This document shows positions 52,381-63,800 of a stretch of DNA of 64,000 bases, piece after piece. Origin of the DNA: Rhabdornis inornatus (taxonomy: Eukaryota > Chordata > Aves > Passeriformes > Rhabdornithidae); contig VWZS01007728.1 of NCBI GenBank assembly GCA_013397075.1, positions 204,001 through 268,000 on the forward strand, read 5' to 3'. The translations under genes and the position numbers were made by a program. Position 1 is the stretch's first letter. Each line of letters starts with the position of its first letter. Below the pieces are notes generated by a model. That model saw only the letters and a list, made by a program, of their open reading frames with translations. It had not been told where the DNA came from and ran no database searches.

Positions 52381-52389
52381 GATAAAAGG
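52381..52389 (+). promoter_or_regulatory. TATA-like box, plus strand, in the CpG-rich island
   Basis: GATAAAAGG sits in very G+C-rich flanks, where an A+T-rich octamer stands out. A start 25-30 bases downstream would fall near 52410. It would drive transcription to the right, away from TRPS1. It is one base off the TATAAAAG consensus, and no transcript is visible. Confidence 0.25.
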
Positions 52390-55300
52390 CGCGACCCACG
52401 CGCACCAGTAGCTGCCGCCCTCGGGAGACCCCAGCCCCGCTCGGCGTCTCCCGCAGATTTGGTATCACCTCTCTGCCCCGCGCCCCCGTTTGCGTGCGGG
52501 GGCTGAGGCGGGTGGGCAGACAGTTCCCAGGCTGAGCGATGAACAGTCCCGATACCGGCCGCAGGTCAGCCCCGACTATATCCGAGAAAACCCTCACAAC
52601 TTTTCCTCCTTGTGCAGAACTTTTACAATTCGAAATAGTCCTATATCCCCCATGCTACGAACTGCCAGAAGTCTGCATGTCAATGTAAAAACTCTTTCCA
52701 AGGAGAAGCAGTACATAAAAGGTTGCTATGAAAGGGTTTTAAAATCCCAAATATAGTAGGCGTTAAAAACTATGTAAACATTTGTTGGGCATTTGGACAC
52801 AATTTTTCTGCAGTTAGGTGACTTTATATGGCGTGCTTTTCCTCCCATGTTTTAAGCTGATTTCACATTCAAATAGGTGCACTCTGCTTGCTTGCACCTA
52901 CTAACATTATTCAAGGAAGAAGCTGGAAAAGAGTTAAATTATTACAGATTGAGAGTTGAAGCTGCTTCCCCCCAAATATTTGAAATTACAAAACGTTTTC
53001 CTTACAGTTTTATTCTCAAATACATGGTGAAGTGTAAAGTATAAAATCTTCAGAGATACATGGTGACACAAATGAAACCCTATTGTAAAACTTACAGTGT
53101 TCTCAGCCCTCGCTCCAAACTTAAATGTTCTTCATACGTGTTTAATATAATCACTGGCAGATTTGTAAAGTAATTGCTTGTGTAAATCAGCCAGGAACAC
53201 ATTTCCCCCTTAAGTTCTTTTGTAGGATTGTCTGATAAAGCACTTCATGAATAGAAAAGCAGTAATTCACATACAAGAGGTGAACTTGTCATGTTGAAAA
53301 TGGAAGGTTGCACGATTAGGCACACACAGTAGGCTCGCCGACACAGGGGAAGGGGAACTCACTGATTACATGTGGTACTCCCTCTATACCCATCCACAGA
53401 AAACGAGCTCTGAGCAGCAGAGGCAAGTATGGAATGCCAAGGAAAGTAATACCAAAATTTAAAGTTTGTAACAAAGTCTGCCTCGATACTTTAGTACCTC
53501 ATGCTTGGTAGCGCCTCACTCCTATGTGCACAGACAACCTTTCCTGACTTCATAAATCTACTCTTTCACAAGCTGCAAATGCCATGGTTGAACCACAGTC
53601 AAAGAGATGAGCCACTTGCACAAACTGTAGTGAATACAGAATTCTGAAAAGCAAGTATTTTTGTCACATCAATTCAAACGTGTTTTTCTCAACAATTTTC
53701 ATTTTATTGTTTTTACTGAGCATGTCAGCCTCAAGTGCCTGTTTGCTTGGCATATATCTTGCATAGGAAGGGTTAAAATAGGCAGGTATTTTGTCTGATG
53801 ATTTGGCTAAGAATCTTACAAGCAGGGCTTGAGTGGAAAATATTTAAACAAGAGTTATTTGCCTTTACTTCTCTGCTCTGGTGAGACTTATTAATGTCTT
53901 TTTATTTTAAACCAGGAAATGATGCGCCCCACACCTTAAATGCCAGCCAGTTCTTATGTGTGGCTGTAGCTTTCCCAGATTTTATTCACATTATGACAGA
54001 CAAACTGTGAAGATCGATAACAGCAAAAACACAGATTTCAGCGTGTGTAAAGCTTGATAACAAACTCACCTTTTTTCACCTGTAGAGCAGTATTATAGAG
54101 ATGTGTTTTCAAAGGACATGAGTATCTCTGTGCATGAACTTTAAAAATGAAACTGCAAAGCCATTCATAAGCAAAGATGATAAGGACACAACATGTCTTC
54201 ATAGTTTCAGACTACTCTAATGAAATACTCTATCTCTCAGAAAAAGTTTGTTACTGTATCTTTATTAGAAATGCTTTCATGATACATTCTGCATTTCAAG
54301 TTAAAATAAATCAGATCAAGAAGATGTCAATATGAATCTGTTTATATTCACCACAAAGAACTGTAGAGAACTTAAGAAAGGCAAAATATATTTTTATAGA
54401 TGTTTTTCAGGCAAATTATTTATTTATGAAATAATTTACAAAGAAAATTTTTACCTCATGCCTTAGATACATTGCATATGCTTATGATTGACACAATATG
54501 TTTAGGCTCAAAGGCCCATATAGACTTCCTTTTTTTTTTTTTCCCTAGCAGGAATATTTCAAAAAAGCCAACTAATTCATGAAGTCATACAATAATTGTT
54601 TGACAGTTGTTTCCAATATAGGAAAATAAGCTATGTATATTGTTTTCATTCAAATATTTGTTGATTTGTTGTTAGAATGCTTTGACATTGACATGCCACA
54701 AATTGCATTAGGAAAAATATTGTAGATTTATTTTCATTTATTATCTTCTGCTGTCAAACTTTTCCAAAACCACTTAAAAGAAGTTTTATTTCACTTTGTT
54801 CAAAACTCATAGTCTGCATGAAAGTAGGTTGTTTTTGAAATAACAAGTTCAGCTTTCTCTAACAGATAAGAGCTGAGAAAATGAAGGAAAAGCAGCAAAG
54901 TAAGAAGATGCAGAGAAAGTGCTGCTTTCAGTGAGAGGCATGAACAAAGTAACTTCTAAATAATCCTCCGGGTTTTTTTACAGTCAGGCACATTCTCCAT
55001 TGAGGGAGAATACAGAGGCCAGTCACAGTTGCTTCTTGAAGGAAAACAGTATAACAGTCATTGTTTATCAAGATGACATAACATGCCATTTTTGCCTTTA
55101 TTGTTTAATGCAGTTTCCCTTGTAGTTTACTCAGCGTAGATACAAAGAGGGATTAACAGTAAAGCATAAGCATACTTGTTTTACAATTTCAGCCTTTTAG
55201 TGCATAACTTACTGAAAGTACCAGGGCCTATAATCACAATGATTTTACCTGATGGAACATGCATTTCAGAAATATAATCCAACTGTTTACCCTAACACGT

Positions 55301-56096
55301 CATAAATTGCAACTCTTAACAAAAACCTCAGAGATTGACATCTGTTGGTCTTAAATGCCTACTGCTTTAGCACACATCATCAAAAAAGTATTTCTGTATT
55401 ATTCTCTCTCTGTTTGGTAGTATATTACTTGAATTCTAAAGACAGTTCTCTTATACTGTCTTCAGTAGCGAACATTTTGAGAACCACTTAGTTATGTGTC
55501 TGAGGCACTCCAGTGTGATATTCTTGGGCTCATAAACACGGAAACTTGCTGAATTTCTGCAGACCCACTTCTTTTCTTTGCACAACTTTTGTCACATGAA
55601 ATCGTCGGGAAACTTTTGTTCCCCGTCTTACACCCTGCACAGAGTCAAATTTCTAAACTTCAAGTTGTGTGCCAAAGGCTAAAATCTACCACTGATTTTC
55701 AAAGACATGGGACTGGGGACCCTAACGATGTGGTTGAAACGTCTCTGAAAAGAGATTATGCGTTGTGATAGACAGGGCAGTGCTGAGAACAGCCAATGAA
55801 ACAGCATGCAACTGAAGAGCTAATACCATGGCATCATCCCAGATTCAACAGATGTTTTCTAGGGGGATTGGATATCTGGTAATGGGAAATGGAACCTTTC
55901 TTTTCTGTCTCACTGGTTGTAACACAGGCCAGTAGCAATGGAAAGTCAATAGTAAGCGATGCTTGTTTGGTACCTTTCTCCACTTCAGGGTAGAAAAATG
56001 TCCTGACTGCAGCACACCGTGGCTGGCTGGTACTTTCCCCCACCCCGGTGGCATTGCTGCCAAAAGGGCCATGCACGGAAGTGCCTAGAAACCCTT

Positions 56097-56122
56097 CTCC
56101 CTGGGAGCAGTCTCCCAGGGAG
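56097..56122. repeat. Perfect 11-bp inverted repeat with 4-base loop
   Basis: CTCCCTGGGAG, loop CAGT, CTCCCAGGGAG. Each arm is the exact reverse complement of the other, and G-U pairs could add two more steps in RNA on the plus strand. The arms are themselves near-palindromic (CCCTGGG/CCCAGGG). No mature small RNA or transposon explains it from sequence alone. Confidence 0.85.
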
Positions 56123-56375
56123 GGATGAGGAACAGTGACCGGGCACAGACTGCTCCTGCTAATGGTGTGTCTGCAGATAGTTAAATAACTCTGACAGCCA
56201 CAAAAGATAATTTATCACTTTACACTATCATAAAATCTACTAGAAAATTAAAAATGCTATAACACCAGGCTCCCTAAAATCATTTACATGCAGGAATCCA
56301 CATAATTGTATAGATTTTGATCTTAAAAATGCTATGTAGAAGGCATTCATCCAAAGCTCTGAAAAACCTCACATG

Positions 56376-56403
56376 CACATACACATACACATACACATAC
56401 ATA
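56376..56403. repeat. (CACATA)n microsatellite
   Basis: About four and a half copies of the hexamer CACATA. Read on the minus strand it gives a Tyr-Val repeat within a chance 62-codon ORF. Confidence 0.9.
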
Positions 56404-57474
56404 TGAAGTAATACATAGAGTGTCTCCCAACAAATGTCAATAAAAGAAGTGGCAGCATTTCTTCCCACATTTCAACTGCAAGATCAGCAAATCAAAACAA
56501 CCTGAGCCCCCTGTCTTGTCTTCACCCCCTGCCAGACAAAACCACTACCTTTCCCTCCCTCAATTCCAAATTCATCCTCCCTCCAGCATTTCCAGCATTT
56601 CTGGGAAGGTTAATCTGGATTGGTGAAAAGTGTGCTGAAGTCAATGGGGGGGAAAAAAAAGCTATAAGTGAGTTTAGTAGTTTTTACATTAGGTCCTATA
56701 TGCAAGTATTTTTCCATCTTATTCCTAAAGTTTGTTGCTATATAATTGCAGTGTTCTGAACATAGTAATATTAAAACTCTCTACAGTGTCTCCTAATATA
56801 AGACAACAATTCTGTACAGTTGAAGTGTTTGGCTCAAAAAGGAATTTTCTTTACTTGATTTCTTGTAAATACTTTTTTCTTCTCCATTTGTGACTTCTGT
56901 GTTCAAATCTTTATTTTTATCTGACAGACCACAAACAACATGCTTTTATTGCAAAAAAAAAGATTTATTCACATTAATACTGATGCAAGGTCTCAGATTT
57001 CGTTTAGGAAAAGAAAATATCTATATTTCACTTTGTAAAAATGTGTACTTTCCATTCCATTATGAATCCTAAATGCATAGCCACAATATATGGCCTAGGA
57101 GGTGCAGTAATAGCACTTGGGAATCTCAGACACACAGTACATTGGTAAAATTACTAAGATGCTGTCACTATTTTCCAATTACAAATGGAGTGAAAGTCAC
57201 TCAAGATAAACATGGTCAGTGTAACAAGTGGTCTTTAGTGGTGTCTCTGAGTTTCCTATGAAGCATCTAAGCACACACAAGAACATACAAATAGCTACAT
57301 TCAACCAGACTAATTTATCTAATTTTCAGAGTGCTTAGTCCTTCGCGTAAGGAAGGGCTTGACCTTAATCTGGCCTTACCCTCTGTATCATGCACCAGTC
57401 CATCTTGCAAAGATCTGATGAACCACTGCATTCTAGGGGATTTTTATAGCAAAAAGGAAAAAAGATCAGCATGT

Positions 57475-57680
57475 TCACAGAATCACAGAATCATATAATG
57501 TCTGAGGCTGGAAGGGACCTCTGGAGGTCATCAGGTCTCATCCCCCTGAACAAGAAGAGCCAGCTACAGCCAGTTGCCCAGGATCCAATTCCTCCTTTTG
57601 GAGACTTCATGATTCTCCCATAGTCTACATGACTGCTGTAACTTGTTCCTGGTCAGAGACAACTCAAAGGAGCTTTCTAA
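57475..57680 (-). mobile_element. CR1 LINE 3' end, antisense
   Basis: It starts with the CR1 3' terminus read backwards, TCACAGAATCACAGAATCAT. GAGGCTGGAAGGGACCTCTGG, GGTCATCAGGTCTCATCCCCC, CAGTTGCCCAGGATCC and CTTGTTCCTGGTCAG follow. This block order is that of a CR1 3' end on the minus strand, with more divergence toward the right. The orientation is opposite to the copy at 4.1 kb. The right end is fuzzy. Confidence 0.85.
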
Positions 57681-58022
57681 TCTGAGTGAGAAACGCACCC
57701 TGACCCGCTTTCTGTCTGACCTCTGCATAAGAATTAATATACATCCACAGCTCTTTTAATGGTTAGTCTTTGGAAACAGGTAACCTAACAAGAATGCCAC
57801 CTTGATTAACACTAAGGCTTGTTGACACCAAGATTAATATATACCACATCCTCTAGCTGTGAAATGGTAGTGCCAGTGCCTTTGTTGAAAAACATGAAAC
57901 AGCAGTAGGCATCTTTAAACTTATTCAGGAGTTTGCTTCATTTTCCTCAGTGGTTATCAGTCTTGAAAGAGGTTTCCTGTGAAAAAAGTTATTCGTTTAG
58001 GGAAGAGCACAACCTACACAGG

Positions 58023-58040
58023 CAGCAGCAGCAGCAGCAG
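58023..58040 (+). repeat. (CAG)6 trinucleotide run
   Basis: Six perfect CAG units, short and below the length of typically unstable arrays. In the plus-strand 79-codon ORF it reads as Ser (AGC), but that ORF has no other support. Confidence 0.9.
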
Positions 58041-60494
58041 CCTTAGCTCACTTGGTTCAGCTCTCCCACATAGAAACCTCATTTCTGTTCATACCTCTCA
58101 CTCTTCAGGAGCTGGATCATGTGCCTGTATACAAGGTTTTACTAAGCACAGCGTGAATCAGGCAAAAATAATGCTGATGGATCAGCATTCATTTACACTT
58201 GGGATCTTGATGTGGTGAAGTGCAGATCATGACCCAGAAAACATGTGTGTCCCTGTCTACTTCAATGCCTGTACAAACTGATCTCACAGAGGGCAAAAAA
58301 AGTAGTCTTTACAACTTCAATTTTTTTTTCTCCTTCCTGACTCCACTGCTTTCAGTTCCTTTCATTGCTCGCATAAAACAGTTACCCTATGACGTGTTAA
58401 AATATTTATGTGCTAAGACTTCTTATTTAACAATGGCCAGAGATACCCTTAATAAGCTGGTGAAAAACCTGGACAGTTTGTGCAATTTTTCTGCATGTGT
58501 TATTTTCTTCCCAGTCAGTGTATGCATCAATGGAACAAGAAAAAAAAAACCAAAAAAACCAAACCTAAGCCAAAACAAAAAACCATCTCAAACCAGGTAA
58601 CTCATCTCTGACCAATCCCTTCCCTCTTACTGCTTTAGCATTGCAAAACACACTGATATTATTGACATTAACATAGTAATTGAAATAAGGATCATTAGCT
58701 ATTTTTAAATAAAGGAAATAAAGCTATGCACTACATTATGACTAATATATGAAAGAGTCACTCATAGAGTAACTCGTAAATAGAACATTTGTGATTAATA
58801 GCTTTATATTTGTGGGAAAAGGCATCCTTTTGAAAGACTGATGCATACGATATGGGCAGAAATTAATCTGCACTATTTAAGAATTGGAGCAGTAAAAGCA
58901 AGTACAGAGAATTTGAAAGTTATATCTAAGAAAGAGCTATGTGACCTTCATGAGCCCTTAGTCACAGAAGCCAGAATGGCACATAGGAAGCATCCCTGGA
59001 GGTAATAGTACTGGTCTGGTGCCCTATTTTTCCTTGCCAGGAGATAGAGACAGCCCAACTAGCAATCCAGAGATACAGCGAGTAAGCTGCACACTGTGAT
59101 GTGAATTCAGATGAGTAAATTTACTGCACTGAAAAATTAACTCTTTTTTGAGGAATGCAGGTGATGTAACACACAGAGTGAATCTAGACCAGCAGTGGGG
59201 TGAGCATTCTCAAGAACAGACACAGAGGAGAAAGAGTGACACTTTGGAAAGTCTAGAAAACACAGTGATTTGGGACGTTTGCACATCGGTCTTTGATTTG
59301 ACTTTCACATGCTTTGCTGAGGGTGTGAATCAAAAGAAGGGACCCAAATATGAAAATAGAAGTACTGGCTTAAAACAAGCTATGAAGTATAGTTTTTATG
59401 GAGTTGTGTGTACTGAGCCTGCTAATTATGACAAGCAGCCTAGTGAGGCTGTCAGGCAGAGAAAAGTAAACAAAAGGAGTATCAGAGAAAGGAACACCTT
59501 TTCCATAGCAAACTTCATGTATCATTGAGATTCCTGAAGAGAATAAGAACCCGTATAAGGACAAAGTCCTTTTTTCCTTCACTTCATCGTGCCATTCTTG
59601 TAGATATGCAAGTGTTAGAAGAAAAAAAGGCTACTTAGTAAGGGTTCATGCATAGCAAATTTGTTTTCCCCCTTCCCCATCAACTGTAATTACAACCATT
59701 CAAACAAAGCTGGTTTTCCCAGTAGGACTGGCTGAAAACGCACTTCATTTACATGGCCTAATTGGGCTTTTTTGGCCAAGGTTGTTCTATACTCTGACAC
59801 TAGGACTAGGTACTTAACATTGAAAAGTTCATTCTTGTGGTTTGAAGTTAAGGATTTCATTACTTTGAAGTTAGAAAATCCAGAATGAAGGTGTCTCCTT
59901 TAACACTGGTGCTTCAGTGGTGTGTACATGCATGAGAATAATATCGGTAATTATATTGGCCTCAAACAGCAAAGAGTCTGCAAATTAAACAGACAATCAT
60001 TTTATTTCCTTCTTTCATTATGAAAAAAATAATTGAGATGTATATGCTATTGCATGAAATATTGGTTATATGGTCTTGTGGCCTTCAGAAATCAGTACAG
60101 TGAATAGCTGATTAGTGAAGATCTACTACAGAAACAGTCTAGGAAAAATCAGCTTCTTTTATATTCTACTATTTACAGTAAGTAAGACTTGGTTATTTTC
60201 ATTGTTTATTATTTTGTTTGTAACCATCTTGTCTTACTCAGCAAGACACACAGTTCATGAATGTGTGTCTTATAACCTTTTCTAAGCCAAGTGCACAAGG
60301 TTTAGTTTCAAGGCCTTCCATATTGCACATGTCCTCTACAACCAAGAAAGGTTTTGCACAGTCATCAGTGCAAACTCAAGCCATGTCTAGAAAGAAAATT
60401 AACATAAACATTTCACCAGGCCTTGGTGTAGACAAGATTCCGGCAGCCTGAACCTGTTTTCCCGCATATTTAATTGCCACAGTAATTAGAACAT

Positions 60495-60600
60495 AAGGGT
60501 TCAAATCCACAAATACATTTGGGTGCCTAATTCTCATTAATTTCAATTGAGAGGTAGCACTTACATCTCTTTATGGATGTAAAGACACAGAAACCTCAAG
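60495..60600. repeat. Old inverted-repeat element remnant
   Basis: Left arm GGGTGCCTAATTCTCATTAA faces TTCAATTGAGAGGTAGCAC, which is an imperfect reverse complement. The central 'cat-taatttcaat-g' echoes the palindromic core 'cccattgatttcaatggg' of a repeat common in turtles and crocodiles. It is probably a MITE-type fossil, related in style to the element at 45.1 kb. Confidence 0.45.
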
Positions 60601-61659
60601 AATCTTATCTGTTCTAAAATGCCCAGACAAATATTTCTATCAGCTTCTTCAGGAGAGCAGGAGTTTTATTTTAATTTCTAATGAAGGTACATCTTAAGCA
60701 CAGAAAATTTCATTATAACAATGGAGGCTGTACTTGTCTCTCACGTCTTTTCTACCTGTCCAGCCATTTTGAACCACAGGAAGTTTCCAGATCATGGGAT
60801 GCTTTAAGAAACTCAAAAAATCAATATTTTACCTGGTGACTGCTGGAAAATGAAGCTGGCAGTTTATGGTCTTTTATGATCTGATGAAACCTCATGAAGC
60901 TAGTGGGACGAGCATGACTCGATACCCCTACTTAATCCCCAGACGAAAAAAGAAACTGTGATCACACCTCCAGATGTGAACCCCTAAGAATGATGTTTCT
61001 GGACCTGCATAAAACTGTCCAAGTCCAGGATGGTAAACAAAGGCTGGACCTGCTGTGCTGCACTGTCCTGCTCCTCCCAAGTCATACATCCATATCCCTT
61101 TGCTCATGCTGTGCCAAAATTCCTGCAACTGCACTGTAAGCCATAAAAGGGAACTGACCCAGTAGAAAATTACCTTGTCTCTTTAATTAATTGCCAGTTG
61201 AAAAATACAGTATTTGGGACAGGGAAAAGGATGGAATTTCCTTCTTTTTAGGGACTCTGTCAGGAAGCAACGGCTAACCTTTGGAGGCATGTCTCCAAAG
61301 CCACCTGTGTGGGCAATAGAGAGGGTGATGACTACCATCAGCTGCCATTGGAAGGAGTTTCTCTCTTTTCATCCCTAACTACTGAAGAAGCCCAGCCTCT
61401 CAGTTTAAGCAACTGGGCTTGTTATTTGTGTGATATGAATACACACCCAGAGTTACATGATTAATCACAATTTCCCCACCTTTCTTCTTTAAATTTCAAT
61501 CTGAGCTTTGCCTACATACGTCATGTAACTATAAGGATACTTGCTAAATAAATGCTAGAAATAGGGAATGTGTATTTCCAAAAAATAGAGCTTAAAGCCA
61601 GAAGAAACCATTACAAGCTTTGTTTTGTCTTTCTGCATAATTCTGGCCACAGAACACTC

Positions 61660-61970
61660 AGTGCTGGCTGTGCCAGGCTATAACTGCTGTGTGAAGATAG
61701 TATATGTTTCTGAAGATGTCTGTCTTGATTTAAACATTTGCAATGTTGAAGGATTCACTGCACTCCTAGGTAACTTGTTCCAGTTTTTAAATACCATCAC
61801 TCTTTAAAATGTCCCTGACCCAATTTAGTATAACTTCAGCTTCCAGTTCTATTTTGTTTTATTTTATTTTGGTTTGGTTCAGTTTAGTTTATTGACCTAT
61901 AGTATTCAAATAAGACCCTTTCCTCTATGTATGGACTTATAGACTATAATTTCCTTCTCTCCCTTAAAGC
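61660..61970 (-). mobile_element. Ancient CR1/L3-like LINE fragment, antisense
   Basis: The series TGTCTGTCTTGATTTAAACA, then CCTAGGTAACTTGTTCCAG, TAACTTCAGCTTCCAG and GGACTTATAGACTATAAT follows the antisense order of old amniote CR1 elements: 'ctaggtaatttgttccagtgg', then 'ggcttcaacttccagcc' and 'acttatagactgtaatcaag'. It is much more diverged than the other two CR1 copies, so it predates the avian expansions. A TTTTATTTTATTTTGG simple stretch interrupts it near 61855. Confidence 0.6.
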
Positions 61971-62879
61971 AAGCAAATGAAGTTTCCTTCATGCCTTATC
62001 CTGGATAATTCCAGTATATTTTTCTATGTCTTTCATCATTCATTTAAATATATTTTGAAGTACAAATACTACATGTGGTCAAAAGTTAGCCTTATTCTGT
62101 TCACTTTCAAACTTAAGTGCTTTTCTTACTTCATGTCCACTCAGTGCAAATACTTACTTCATTAGTATTTGGATTCACTTATAACTAATATAAACATAAA
62201 ATATCTGTCCAAGCAAGACCCCAGAGACTGACTTTTTTTTTTTTTAATTCAGGCTTATTTGTCAATACACAATGTTTCAAAATAATTTTTATTCTTTGTA
62301 GAAAACTGTTTTCTGCTTTAGGATTTTTTTTCTTTCTTTCTTTGAAAATTACTGAAATAAGAGCAGCATACTTCATTTTCAGACTTCTCATAACTAGAGC
62401 CACACTAGTATAATTTACTAGAGGCCCTAAAAATAAAAGATTTCCTTTTGAATGGTAAGAAAGAATCAGCCATTAGTTGTAGTTTCTGTCACAAGCCTGG
62501 GCAGCAACATCACTAAATAGTACAAGCACTTTTTTATACTGACTATTATTACTTGGGCTTTAATGAGAAAATTCTGCCTGTTGAGACACCAAGTTATAAT
62601 CTTTCAATTGAAACCAAGCTAATAACTATTCCCATGACAAGACAAATCTGCAGGCACTAACTAAGTTAGTGGCTATTATGCTTCACACTTAATCTTGAAT
62701 ATGATAGATAGGGAGTGGAACTAAGGGGAATACTGAGCAGCAGAAGAGACCATTCCTCTAACATGATAACTAACTTGTGACAGCACCTTGAGCATCTTTC
62801 TTTGCATTCAAACCAAAGCAATTTGAAGTAATGTAGTCCTTTTGAAAGTGCCTAATGTAAGATTTCCACAGCTTTTGCC

Positions 62880-63800
62880 ACCATGAGAACTTCTAAGCCC
62901 AGATACCTGCACCACGCAGGTTCCAAGGGGGAACCCCAGTGAGGAAGAAAGAAGTCAGCCAGTGCATCGCCATGCTGCAGTGAGAGTGGGTCTGCAGCAG
63001 CTTGGGGCACTCACAGGGGTGATCCCTGTTTGATGGAGACAGCACCTACTCCTGTCACACAAGGGTATGAGGTGCTTCACACCTCACCTATTTGTGAGCA
63101 TCAGTGTCAGCATATTGCCACCTTGTCTTGTGCTGGTGGTCAGTGTTTGTGGATCACCACTCTGCCAGAGGTCCAACACAGCTGGCCAAGCTGCCAGGAG
63201 GACAGCAACCCAGCCGTTCCTACTGCTTACAGACCAGCTCCTTTCAATATCTGATTTCTAACAGAAATGTGCATGAAACTTCAGCTGTGGGTGGCACAAA
63301 ACCCACAAGCAAGTCTCTGTGCCACCAGGTTTCATCCCTAGCCTGTGCCATCCCTACAGCAGCTGTAAGCCAGTCAGTCTCAAACCTATGCTCAACAGCA
63401 GGGGCTTGCGTGGTGCTGACTGAATGCATGTTTTTAGTTCTTTGTGGTTTTCTAGAGAGTATAGGAGTTAGTTTTGTTCCAATTTGAAAGCAGATCAAAG
63501 ATACTCAGCATTTCCATTTCTCTTGAGGATGAGGTTCCTGGAATGGCTGAGCACTGTGGAGCTGCAAGTGCCTGCCATGGAGCACAGCAGCCCAAAAGGT
63601 GTTTGTGTACACAGATGTGAATGGAGAGGAGATCACAAAGGACAAAATGGATAACAACAGATACAAACACCTGGTCATTGAAGAGCGTGACATGCTGGCA
63701 CAGTGGCACCTTCAGTGGCATATTCCTTTCCATCCTTTCCTGCTTTTATTTGTTTGTCTGGGCAAATGTCTTAAGAAACTTTTAAAAAAAATAATTGTTT
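62880..63800 (+). pseudogene. Unidentified, possibly decayed coding-like stretch
   Basis: This 0.9 kb is richer in G+C than its flanks and has relatively open plus-strand frames. 63030-63254 runs 74 codons from an ATG. 63104-63487 and 63599-63802 share one frame and are separated by stop codons. The last contains a charged, soluble-protein-like segment (YTDVNGEEITKDKMDNNRYK) followed by EERDMLAQ. I do not recognise the family. It could be a retrocopy or transposon protein fossil, or chance. There is no intact start-to-stop gene and no poly(A) tail beyond an ordinary A-rich stretch at 63783-63795. Confidence 0.2.

Larger units (their letters stand above)
50640..52570 (-). promoter_or_regulatory. 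CpG-rich island 2, candidate main TRPS1 promoter
   Basis: G+C and CpG content rises sharply from about 50680 and stays high to 52560, with 771 unsequenced bases in the middle. Motifs such as GCGGCCCCGGACCCGCGATCG and CCGGGCCGGGGGGCGGGG are typical of a promoter island. Two A-rich tracts (51109-51165, 51290-51358) interrupt it. On the TRPS1 strand a good donor-like GTAAGT lies at 50579-50574 just past the island edge, so a non-coding first exon could end at 50580 and splice to 13393. This would be consistent with the very long first intron of TRPS1 in other vertebrates. The promoter role is a strong inference; the start site and exon are not proven. A divergent plus-strand transcript is equally possible. 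Confidence 0.6.
52571..57474. other. Non-coding region right of island 2
   Basis: A+T-rich sequence without an ORF above 90 codons and without recognisable transposons. It is either upstream flank of TRPS1 or further intron if a more distal promoter exists. The items listed are a hairpin at 56.1 kb and a small microsatellite at 56.4 kb. Confidence 0.55.

Noticed and set aside
51380..52597. ORFs of 278-405 codons around 52 kb
   Set aside because: Most of each is translated N from the assembly gap.
59148..59528. 126-codon ORF
   Set aside because: It opens at a TTG, and no family is recognised.
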